From positions 66,339-130,338 of the forward strand of contig CAWEBN010000001.1 of NCBI GenBank assembly GCA_963807305.1: a stretch of 64,000 nucleotides of DNA, in the 5' to 3' direction. The stretch comes from JAOPZW01 sp963807305. Lineage in GTDB: Bacteria; Actinomycetota; Thermoleophilia; Solirubrobacterales; Solirubrobacteraceae. Of this stretch, positions 17,039 through 24,581 are shown one piece after another (the stretch's first letter is position 1; each line of letters opens with the position of its first letter). Made by a program: the position numbers and the translations under genes. A model generated the notes under the pieces. The model ran no database searches. It was not told where the DNA came from and was given only the letters and a program-made list of their open reading frames with translations.

Positions 17039-17803
17039 ATGAGAGAGGAGGGCCGCACGCTCGAGTCCGTCGACCGTGCACTGGCGCTGCTCGACGCGCT
17101 CGCCGAGCTGCCGTCCGGCGCCCGTGTGAGCGAGCTCGCGCAGCGCACCGCCATCAACCAGAGCACGGTCTCGCGGCTGCTCGGGACGCTCATGGGCCGG
17201 GGCTTCGTGGACCGCGACGAGACGACGGCGCGCTACCGCCTCGGTCTGCGCCTCGTCGCGTACGCGGACGCCGTCCTGGCCGGCCTCGACGTGCGGGCGA
17301 TCGCGCGGCCGCACCTCGAGCGCCTCGTCGAGCAGACGGGGGAGACCGCGACCCTCTCCGTCCCCGGTGGCACGCAGCCGTTCACGATCGACTTCGTCCC
17401 CAGCCCGTCGAACGTCGCAAGCCGGGCCGAGCTCGGCCGCCCGAGCGTGACGCACGCGACCGTCACCGGCAAGCTCCTGCTCGCCTTCGGTCCGCTGCCG
17501 CTCGAGCGCCTCGGCCCGGAGCCCTACGAGCGCTTCACCAATCGCACCCTGACGACGCGGGCAGCGCTCGCACAGGAGGTCGACCGCGTGCGCGCGCAAG
17601 GCGTGGCGTTCGGTCGCGAGGAGCGCGAGGCGGGGCTCAACGCCGTCGGGGCGGCGGTGCTCGGCCGCGAGCGGGCGCTGCACGCGATGCTCAGCATCCA
17701 GGGTCCGGCGAACCGGCTGCACGTCCGCCGCATGCCGGGCCTGGCCTCCGAGCTGAAGGAGGCCGCGGACGCGGTCGGCGCCGCGCTGGGTGGAGGCGGC
17801 TAG
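17039..17803 (+). CDS. IclR-family transcriptional regulator
   Basis: About 254 residues from the ATG (a GTG 12 bp upstream is an alternative). The N-terminal winged helix-turn-helix is clear: LDALAELPSGARVSELAQRT, INQSTVSRLLGTLMGRGFV. The C-terminal effector domain shows ARPHLERLVEQTGETATLSV, HATVTGKLLLAF and GVAFGREEREAGLNAVGAAV. IclR regulators sense small metabolites and usually repress or activate a divergent catabolic operon. Here that is soxDAGB-fhs, with a palindrome in the shared intergenic region. Its stop overlaps the metK stop in convergent orientation. Confidence 0.9.
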   Translation: MREEGRTLESVDRALALLDALAELPSGARVSELAQRTAINQSTVSRLLGTLMGRGFVDRDETTARYRLGLRLVAYADAVLAGLDVRAIARPHLERLVEQTGETATLSVPGGTQPFTIDFVPSPSNVASRAELGRPSVTHATVTGKLLLAFGPLPLERLGPEPYERFTNRTLTTRAALAQEVDRVRAQGVAFGREEREAGLNAVGAAVLGRERALHAMLSIQGPANRLHVRRMPGLASELKEAADAVGAALGGGG

Positions 17804-19002
17804 GCCGCGACCTCGGCCGCTTCGCCCAGGCCCGCCGCCGCGCGCAGCTCGTCGGCCTTGTCGGTCCGCTCCCACGTGAAGTCCTCGTCCTCGCGCCCGA
17901 AGTGCCCGTAGGCGGCGGTCTTCTGGTAGATCGGCCGGTGCAGCTTCAACGTCTCGCGGAAGGCGCCGGGGCGCAGGTCGAAGTGCTCGTCGATGAGCGC
18001 GACGATCCTGGCGCGCCCGATCGTCTCCGTGCCGAAGGTCTCGACCATCACGGACACCGGGTGGGCCACGCCGATGGCGTAGGCGACCTGGACCTCGCAG
18101 CGCTCGGCGAGGCCGGCGGCGACGACGTTCTTGGCCACGTGGCGGGCGGCGTAGGCGGCCGAGCGGTCGACCTTGGAGGGGTCCTTGCCGCTGAAGGCGC
18201 CGCCGCCGTGGCGGGCCATGCCGCCGTAGGTGTCGACGATGATCTTGCGGCCGGTCAGCCCGGCGTCGCCCACGGGGCCGCCGATGACGAACCGGCCGGT
18301 CGGGTTGACCAGCAGGCTCGCGCGCAGGGCGTCGGCGTCGTAGAGGTCGCTGGGGAGGACCGGTACGACGACGTGCTCCCAGAGGTCGTCGCGGATGACC
18401 GCCTCCGAGCCCTCGCGGTGCTGGCTTGAGATGAGGATGCGCTCGATGGCGGCCGGCCGGCCGTCGACGTAGCGGACGGTGACCTGAGTCTTGCCGTCGG
18501 GGCGCAGGTAGTCCAGCGTCCCGGCCTTGCGCACCGCGGCCAGCCGCCGCGCGAGCTTGTGGGCCAGCGCGATCGGCAGCGGCATCAGCTCCGGGGTCTC
18601 GTTCGAGGCGTAGCCGAACATCATCCCCTGATCGCCCGCGCCGGCGTCGCCGGCCGAGTCGGAGGCGCTGTCGACCCCCTGCGCGATGTCCGGCGACTGC
18701 TTGTCGATCGCGTTGATGACCGCGCACGAGTCCGCGCTGAAGCCCAGGTCGGCGTCGACGTAGCCGATCTTGCGGATCGTCGAACGCACCACGTCCTGGA
18801 TGTCGACATAGGTCGTGGTCGAGATCTCACCCGACACCACCACGAGCCCGGTGTTCACCAGGGTCTCGCAGGCGACACGCCCATAGGGATCCTCGCGCAG
18901 GACCGCGTCGAGGACGCCGTCGGAGATCTGGTCGGCGACCTTGTCCGGGTGGCCCTCGGTGACCGACTCGGACGTGAACAGGTACTCGTTGGGGTTCGTC
19001 AT
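17800..19002 (-). CDS. metK: S-adenosylmethionine synthetase
   Basis: 400 residues, full length. FTSESVTEGHPDKVADQISD, GAGDQGMMFGYA, KTQVTVRY, GRFVIGGPVGDAGLTGRKI and the GGGAFSGKDPSKVDRSAAY loop are the MetK signatures. The enzyme makes SAM from methionine and ATP. Its ATG overlaps the stop of the homocysteine-methyltransferase fusion (ATGA), so the two proteins are translationally coupled. This directly links methionine formation to SAM formation. Confidence 0.96.
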   Translation of the reverse strand: MTNPNEYLFTSESVTEGHPDKVADQISDGVLDAVLREDPYGRVACETLVNTGLVVVSGEISTTTYVDIQDVVRSTIRKIGYVDADLGFSADSCAVINAIDKQSPDIAQGVDSASDSAGDAGAGDQGMMFGYASNETPELMPLPIALAHKLARRLAAVRKAGTLDYLRPDGKTQVTVRYVDGRPAAIERILISSQHREGSEAVIRDDLWEHVVVPVLPSDLYDADALRASLLVNPTGRFVIGGPVGDAGLTGRKIIVDTYGGMARHGGGAFSGKDPSKVDRSAAYAARHVAKNVVAAGLAERCEVQVAYAIGVAHPVSVMVETFGTETIGRARIVALIDEHFDLRPGAFRETLKLHRPIYQKTAAYGHFGREDEDFTWERTDKADELRAAAGLGEAAEVAA

Positions 19003-20780
19003 GTGGCGGTGACCTCGAGCAGGTAGGCGACCATGACGTCTTCGTCACGGAAGTGCAGGTGGTAGGCGTCGGAGAGTTCCTCGACGCGGTCGATCTGGTC
19101 CTTGCGCTGCTCGAAGAGCGAGTGGAACGCGAAGAACTCGAAATCGACGACGCGCGACTGGAAGCCGCCCTCGGCGAGCAGCTCGACAGTGCGCTCCTGG
19201 CCGAGGATCGAGAGCTGCATGACGTAGGCGACTCCGCCGTCGGCCAGCAGCTTGGGCAGCAGCGTGAAGAGGTGGTCGAGGAGGTTGCGCCCCCAGAAGT
19301 CCAGCGGCCGGTGGCTGTTCGGCTGCTCGTAGGGGTCGACGGGCATCTGGTAGAGGCTCGCCACCACGACGTCGTAGTGGTCCTTGGGCACCCACGGGTA
19401 GAGGTCGATCGCCTCCCCGGTGATGCGATCGGCGACGCCGTTGCGGAAGGCGTTGGACAGCGTGTTGGCCACGGCGCGCCGGTCGATGTCGATCGCGTGT
19501 ACGTGCTCGGCGCCGTTGCGCGCCAGCTCGATGGCGAGCATCCCGGTGCCGCAGCCGATGTCCAGGCAGCGCTTGCCGTCCCCGATGTGGTTCTGGAAGA
19601 GGTACTTCCACACGAGGAAGCTGCCGTGCGTGGGGACGAAGACGCCCGGCTCGCACACGATCTCGGGCATCTCGAGCGGGAACAGCCGGCGGCCACGCCG
19701 GTCGGTCCACGGTCGCAGCGAGGGGTGGCGGGACAGGCCGGAGTCCAGCGCGCCGTTGGCTGTGCCGTTGGCCGCCTCGGCGATGGCCCGCGAGCCGGGC
19801 GGCATGTCGCGCACCCGCGCCCGCGCGCCGGCGACGTGCTCGGGCCGGGTGCCGCAGCAGCCGCCGATGATCTGTGCGCCCTCCTGGCGCCAGACCGCGG
19901 CCATGTCGCCGTACTGCTCGCCGTCGATGGTCTTGTCGAAGCTCCAGCCGTCGTCCGTGTAGTAGCCGAGGTTGGGGTAGACGCCGAGCGGCAGGTCGGT
20001 GAAGTCGCGCAGCCACGGCAGCATTCCCGACACGTGGTCGGGCGGCAGGCAGTTGATGAGCAGGGCGCGCACGCCGAGGTCGTCCAGGCGCCGGGCGGCG
20101 CGGCCGAACTCGTCCCCCTCGGGGCCGCCCCAGTGCTGGCCGAAGACGCCGCACACGCCGTGGCGACAGCGGCGGAAGCTCGTCCACACCGGGATCCCGG
20201 TGGCCACGAGCGCCTCGATGGCGGCCAGGGTGAGCTGGTCGCGGATGAGGGTGATCGTCTCCAGCAGGATGAGGTCGGGCGGATGGTCCTCGAAGGTGCG
20301 CGGCAGCAGCTCGATGAACTCGCGCCGGGCCGGGCCGTCGATGTCGCCGTTGATCGAGAAGGCGAGGGCGACCTCGTCCTTGCGCCCGGCCTGCTCGATG
20401 GCCTCGCGCCCGATCTCGACGCCGAGGCGCGCGATGTCCATCCAGTGCAGCGGCGCGAGGTGGCCGGTGCGCTGGGACTGCATCTCGGCGGTGAGGCCCC
20501 AGGTGTTGGTGGAGATGACGTCGCAGCCCTGCTCGACGTAGGTGCGGTGCACGTCGCGGACGACGTCGGCGTTGTGGACGAGCGCCCACGTACCCCACAA
20601 CGCCTCGTCGCGGCCGCGCTCGGCGTCGGGCAGCCGGCGCCCGAGCTCGGTGGCGATGCCACCGTCGAGGATCACGCAGCGCTCGGCCTTCAGCAGCTCC
20701 TCGACGCGGCGATACGCCGGCGCCAGATCGCGGCCGGCGACCAGGCCCGACCCGTCCTGCAGCACGCTCATGTCCGCCAT
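18999..20780 (-). CDS. Homocysteine S-methyltransferase fused to a SAM-dependent methyltransferase (copy 1)
   Basis: 593 residues. Residues about 30-330 are a homocysteine/betaine methyltransferase barrel: CVILDGGIATELGRRL, GCDVISTNTWG and zinc ligands Cys244 (LLINCLPPDH) and Cys308-Cys309 (IIGGCCGTRPEH). A linker leads to a Rossmann methyltransferase with motif I LDIGCGTGMLAIELARNG at residues 406-423 and acidic AIDIDRRAV. At the usual motif IV position it has VASLYQMP rather than NPPY. The family N-domain moves a methyl group to homocysteine; the C-domain would use SAM. The coupled metK gene supports a local methyl cycle. The methyl donor and final acceptor are unknown. Confidence 0.85.
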   Translation of the reverse strand: MADMSVLQDGSGLVAGRDLAPAYRRVEELLKAERCVILDGGIATELGRRLPDAERGRDEALWGTWALVHNADVVRDVHRTYVEQGCDVISTNTWGLTAEMQSQRTGHLAPLHWMDIARLGVEIGREAIEQAGRKDEVALAFSINGDIDGPARREFIELLPRTFEDHPPDLILLETITLIRDQLTLAAIEALVATGIPVWTSFRRCRHGVCGVFGQHWGGPEGDEFGRAARRLDDLGVRALLINCLPPDHVSGMLPWLRDFTDLPLGVYPNLGYYTDDGWSFDKTIDGEQYGDMAAVWRQEGAQIIGGCCGTRPEHVAGARARVRDMPPGSRAIAEAANGTANGALDSGLSRHPSLRPWTDRRGRRLFPLEMPEIVCEPGVFVPTHGSFLVWKYLFQNHIGDGKRCLDIGCGTGMLAIELARNGAEHVHAIDIDRRAVANTLSNAFRNGVADRITGEAIDLYPWVPKDHYDVVVASLYQMPVDPYEQPNSHRPLDFWGRNLLDHLFTLLPKLLADGGVAYVMQLSILGQERTVELLAEGGFQSRVVDFEFFAFHSLFEQRKDQIDRVEELSDAYHLHFRDEDVMVAYLLEVTAT

Positions 20781-20933
20781 TCTCGATCCGCGGCGCGCCC
20801 GCGTCGCCTCCCAGGGGGTAGGGATGCCCCTGCCCGAAGGGGAGGGAAAGCGGAGAGAACGTCAGGGGGCCCGCCGCAGGCGGCCGTTACTCCTCCAAAG
20901 CGCCGCAGCGGGCTGGCCGCCTTCGGCACCCCC

Positions 20934-21968
20934 TCAAGCGTCTTGACGCAGGGAGAGGCGCAGATACTGCGAGGTCGCCTCGGCCCGGTTGGCGACGTTC
21001 ATCTTGCGCAGGATGTTCTTGACATGGAACTTGACCGTGCCCTCGGACACGATGAGCGTGCGGGCGATCTCGCCGTTGGTCTCGCCCTTGACGAGGTGCT
21101 CGAGCACGTCGAGCTCGCGCGGGGTCAGCAGGTCGTGCAGCGCCGAGCGCGCCGCGGGCGGCCGGCCGGCCTCCTCGGCATCGGCGAGCTGCCGGTCGCG
21201 GGCGAGGTCGATCGCGCCGTCGGAGAGCTCGGCGCTGCGGCCGTCGGCCCAGCTGGCGATGCGCCGCAGCTCCTGGCGCTCGACGCGCAGGCGCCGGCGC
21301 AGAACAGCGCGTTCGTAGACCTCGCTGAACCCCTCGCCGAAGCGCCACAGGCCCTCGCGCTCGACCGCGCGCAGCGGCGCGCCGCCGTCGGCGCGGTCGC
21401 CGTGCAGGAAGCCGACGACGCGGCCCTCCATGAGCACGGGCGCGACCACGTAGGCGCTCCAGCGCATGATCTCCCAGTTGGCCTGCCGGCTCTCCGGCTC
21501 GCCGTCGGCGGCGGTCACCACCGCGGCGCGGCGGCGGCGCAGCAGCTCGCCCTCGACGAGGGGGTAGCCGATCTGGACCGGCGCCTCGCGCAGGCGCGCG
21601 AGCGTCTGCGCGGCGGCCTTCGCGTCGCCTTCGCAGTGCAGCGCCTCGGCCACCAGCCAGCCGTCGTCGATGCGGCTCAGCAGCACGCGATCGAGCTCGA
21701 GGGCGGCGGCGGCCTCGGCGGGCGCGCGGTCGATGATCTCGCTCACCGGGCCGGCGTCGGCCAGGCGGCCGACGGCGGCCCGCACGCGTTCGAGCGCACG
21801 CAGCCGGGCGATGGCGCCCTCGTCGACGAGCTCGCGGTGGATCCGGCGCAGCTCGGCGTCGTCGGGTTCGGCGTCGAGGGCGGCCGCGATGGCGCGATGG
21901 GCGGCGAGGACGTCCTCCGCGCTGCCCTCCAATGCTCCGGCCACGCGCGCGCGCAGCTCGTCGGTCAT
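20934..21968 (-). CDS. GAF-like/LuxR-type transcriptional regulator
   Basis: 344 residues. A helical N-terminal part and a sensor-like region (IDDGWLVAEALHCEGD, PVLMEGRVVGFLHGDRADG, typical of GAF domains) precede a clear LuxR/NarL helix-turn-helix: LTPRELDVLEHLVKGETNGE, IARTLIVSEGTVKFHVKNIL. There is no receiver domain. ATG overlaps the stop of fusion copy 2 by 4 bp, so it is made with that enzyme, and it ends 153 bp before fusion copy 1. It likely controls the methyl-cycle genes around it. Confidence 0.85.
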   Translation of the reverse strand: MTDELRARVAGALEGSAEDVLAAHRAIAAALDAEPDDAELRRIHRELVDEGAIARLRALERVRAAVGRLADAGPVSEIIDRAPAEAAAALELDRVLLSRIDDGWLVAEALHCEGDAKAAAQTLARLREAPVQIGYPLVEGELLRRRRAAVVTAADGEPESRQANWEIMRWSAYVVAPVLMEGRVVGFLHGDRADGGAPLRAVEREGLWRFGEGFSEVYERAVLRRRLRVERQELRRIASWADGRSAELSDGAIDLARDRQLADAEEAGRPPAARSALHDLLTPRELDVLEHLVKGETNGEIARTLIVSEGTVKFHVKNILRKMNVANRAEATSQYLRLSLRQDA

Positions 21969-23650
21969 CGGGCGTGCCTGACCTCGAGCAGATAGGCGAC
22001 CATCACCGGCTCCTCGCCGACGGTCAGGTGGTAGGCGTCGCTGAGCTCCTCGACGCGCCCGATCTGGGCCCAGCTCTCCTCCTGCTCGGGCGGGACGGAG
22101 AAGAGCGTGTAGTCGACCGCCTGGGCCACGAAGCCGCCGGCCGCGAGCGCGTCGGCCGTGTGGCCCTGGGAGAGGATCGAGAGCTGCATGATGTAGGCGA
22201 CGCCCTCGGGCGCGAGCGCCTCGGAGAGCTTCGCGATGAGCTGGTCGAGCAGGTTGCGCCCCCAGTAGTCGGGCAGGCGGTGGCTCGACACGCGCGCGAA
22301 CGGATCGGTGGGCCGCTGGTAGAGGCTCGCGACGATCACCTCGTAGCGCTCCTCGGGCACCCACGGGAACAGATCGACGGTCTCCGCGGTGACGCGGTCG
22401 GCCACGTCGTTGCGGAAGGCGTTGGCCAGCGTGTTGGCCACCGCGCGGTCGTCGCTGTCGAGCGCGCGCACGTGAGCCGCGCCGTTGAGGGCGAGCTGGA
22501 CGGCCAGGATGCCCGTGCCGCAGCCGATGTCGAGGCATCGCTGGTGCGCGCCGATGCCCTCGCCGAAGAGGTGGCGCCAGGCCATGTAGCTGGCGGCGTT
22601 CGGGGGCGCCACGCCCGGCTCGACGCTGAGGTCGGGGAACGGCAGCGGGTAGAGGGGGCGCCGGCGGCGGTCGGTCCAGGGCTGCGGCGGCGCCGCGGGG
22701 GCGCTGGCCGCGGCGCCGTTGAGGCCACGGCGGGCGACGTCGGCCGGTCGCTCGTGGCCTGGCACCGTGCCCCGCAGGCTGTGCGCGGCGGCCGTGATGT
22801 GCTCGGGGCGCACGCCGCAGCATCCGCCGACGATCTGCGCGCCCTCGGCACGCCAGCGCAGCGCCATCTCGGCGTACTCCTCGCCGCCCACGCCGGGGGT
22901 GAAGCGCCAGCCGCGGTCGCTGTAGTAGCCGAGGTTCGGATACACGCCCAGCGGCAGGTCGGTGAAGTCGCGCAGGTAGGAGACCATGCCCGCGACGTGG
23001 TCGGGCGGGATGCAGTTGATGAGCAGCGCGGCCACGCCCATCTCCTCGAAGCGGCGCGCGGCGCGCCCGAAGGCATCGCCCTCGGGGCCGCCCCAGTGCT
23101 GGCCGTAGATGCCGCAGAGGCCGTGCCGGCAGCGCCGGAACGACAGCCACACGGGCAGGCCGGTCGCCAGCAGGCCCTCGATCGCAGTGTCGAGCGTGGG
23201 CGTGAGCAGCGACAGCGTCTCGAGCAGCACGAGGTCGGGCGGCTCGGCCTCGTCGGCGAACAGGCGCGCGAGGAGCCTGATCGTCTCGGCCGCCTCGTCG
23301 GAGTCGACGTCGCCGTTGAGCGAGAACGCAACCGCGCAGTCGCCGTCGCGCCCGAGCTCGTGCACCGCCTGGCGGGCGAGGCGCAGCCCGCGGCGCCCGA
23401 CGTCCATCCAGTGCACGGGCGTGTCGCGGTCGGACCACAGGCGCGGGCCGTCGGTCGCCAGCGCCGAGGCCAGGCCCCAGGTGTTCGTCGAGATGACGTC
23501 GCAGCCGGCCTGGACGTACTCCCGGTGCACGCTCAGGACCGCGTCGGGACTCTCGATCAGCGCGCGCGTGCCCCACAGGGGCTCGTCCAGGACGCCCTTG
23601 GCGCCGGCGGAGTGCGGCAGCTCGGTACCGACGCCCCCGTCGAGGATCAC
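21965..23650 (-). CDS. Homocysteine S-methyltransferase fused to a SAM-dependent methyltransferase (copy 2)
   Basis: 561 residues from a GTG (VILDGGVGTEL); no other in-frame ATG/GTG/TTG lies between it and the upstream stop. Layout equals copy 1: zinc ligands Cys213 and Cys277-Cys278 (VGGCCGVRPEH), linker rich in Ala/Pro, motif I LDIGCGTGILAVQLALNG at residues 373-390, then VASLYQRP. Long blocks are shared with copy 1 (FRRCRHG, GQHWGGPEGD, DHV.GM, DFTDLPLGVYPNLGYY, RVEELSDAYHL), so the two arose by duplication. The linkers and N-termini diverge. It lies between a GcvT-like gene and luxR in one transcription unit. Confidence 0.85.
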   Translation of the reverse strand: MILDGGVGTELPHSAGAKGVLDEPLWGTRALIESPDAVLSVHREYVQAGCDVISTNTWGLASALATDGPRLWSDRDTPVHWMDVGRRGLRLARQAVHELGRDGDCAVAFSLNGDVDSDEAAETIRLLARLFADEAEPPDLVLLETLSLLTPTLDTAIEGLLATGLPVWLSFRRCRHGLCGIYGQHWGGPEGDAFGRAARRFEEMGVAALLINCIPPDHVAGMVSYLRDFTDLPLGVYPNLGYYSDRGWRFTPGVGGEEYAEMALRWRAEGAQIVGGCCGVRPEHITAAAHSLRGTVPGHERPADVARRGLNGAAASAPAAPPQPWTDRRRRPLYPLPFPDLSVEPGVAPPNAASYMAWRHLFGEGIGAHQRCLDIGCGTGILAVQLALNGAAHVRALDSDDRAVANTLANAFRNDVADRVTAETVDLFPWVPEERYEVIVASLYQRPTDPFARVSSHRLPDYWGRNLLDQLIAKLSEALAPEGVAYIMQLSILSQGHTADALAAGGFVAQAVDYTLFSVPPEQEESWAQIGRVEELSDAYHLTVGEEPVMVAYLLEVRHAR

Positions 23651-23761
23651 GCAGCGCTGCTCGGCGATCGACCGCGCGACGTGCCCATAGGCGCCCGTGG
23701 GCTCCCGTGAGGCGTCGCCGGCCTCCGTGCTCCCGACCCTCTGCTGCGAATCCGTCAGGGT

Positions 23762-24457
23762 TCAGAAGATACGCTCCGGCGCGGCCGCGAGGCGCTCGAG
23801 CGCCTCCGCGCCGACCATCGACAGGCCGAGGGCGCGGCCCGCGTCGAAGAGGTCCTGCCAGGCGTCGACCGCGTGATCGGCGTCGACCAGGAGCAGGAAG
23901 CGATCGGCGGCCTCACGCAGCACCAGCGCCGGGCAGCCGGCGAACCAGCTCTCGCGCACACCGCCCACAGCCAGGTCGGGCTCGAGCCCGGCATCGTCGA
24001 GCAGCCGCGCCGCGCGCGGCCCGACCAGGGTGAGGGCGGTGGCGCTGTCCGAACGGTCGGTGCAGTCGATGGCGGCGCCGGTGACGACCGCGTGGCGTGC
24101 GATGCCCGCCCAGCGAGCGGCGGCGCTCCAGGGACCGACGACGATCGCCCGGTCGGCCGCGACGCGGCAGCACCAGCTGCGCGCGGTGCGGACGGCCTCG
24201 CCGGGAGCCGGCGCGCGGCCGCCCAGCGACGTCTCGAGGAAGTGCGCGAGCCACGGCTCGGGGCCGGCGATCTCCAGCGCGTCGAGGTCCGAGCGGACGG
24301 CGAGGCCGACGCGCTTGACGCAGATCGCGAGCTCGGTGGCGGCCGAGCCGAAGTGGGCGGCGACGGCGTGGCCCTCGCGCTCGCTCATGACGCCGCCCGC
24401 GAGCCGGAGGCGATCGGCGAGCGTCGGCCAGGCGACTTCTCCGCGGGTGGCGGCCAT
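23762..24457 (-). CDS. GcvT/SoxG-like protein
   Basis: 231 residues from ATG at 24457. The pattern of the aminomethyltransferase/YgfZ superfamily is visible: GHAVAAHFGSAATELAICVK near the N-terminus, TALTLVGPRAARLLDDAG, and near the end LREAADRFLLLVDADHAVDA, closely resembling the soxG segment LREDADRFLMLF. It may bind folate or pair with one of the orphan FAD oxidases. It is the first gene of the fusion-luxR unit and is divergent from recJ. Confidence 0.6.
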   Translation of the reverse strand: MAATRGEVAWPTLADRLRLAGGVMSEREGHAVAAHFGSAATELAICVKRVGLAVRSDLDALEIAGPEPWLAHFLETSLGGRAPAPGEAVRTARSWCCRVAADRAIVVGPWSAAARWAGIARHAVVTGAAIDCTDRSDSATALTLVGPRAARLLDDAGLEPDLAVGGVRESWFAGCPALVLREAADRFLLLVDADHAVDAWQDLFDAGRALGLSMVGAEALERLAAAPERIF

Positions 24458-24493
24458 GGCGGTGGACGCTAGTCCTGTGCGGTGGGGGTTTCG

Positions 24494-24532
24494 CCTGCCC
24501 AAGGGCAGGTCTTGCCCTCCCCTTCGGGAGGG
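24494..24532. repeat. Two adjacent short hairpins in the recJ upstream region
   Basis: CCTGCCC-AA-GGGCAGG (24494-24509) is followed by CCCTCCC-CTTC-GGGAGGG (24515-24532). They lie between two divergent genes, so they are not obvious terminators. The second contains, in reverse orientation, the 14-mer CCCGAAGGGGAGGG that also occurs at 20833-20846 downstream of luxR. Function unknown. Confidence 0.4.
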
Positions 24533-24581
24533 GCCGCCGGACCCGTCTTCCGTCCGCCGTCGCGCCTAGCGTCCTGCGGCC

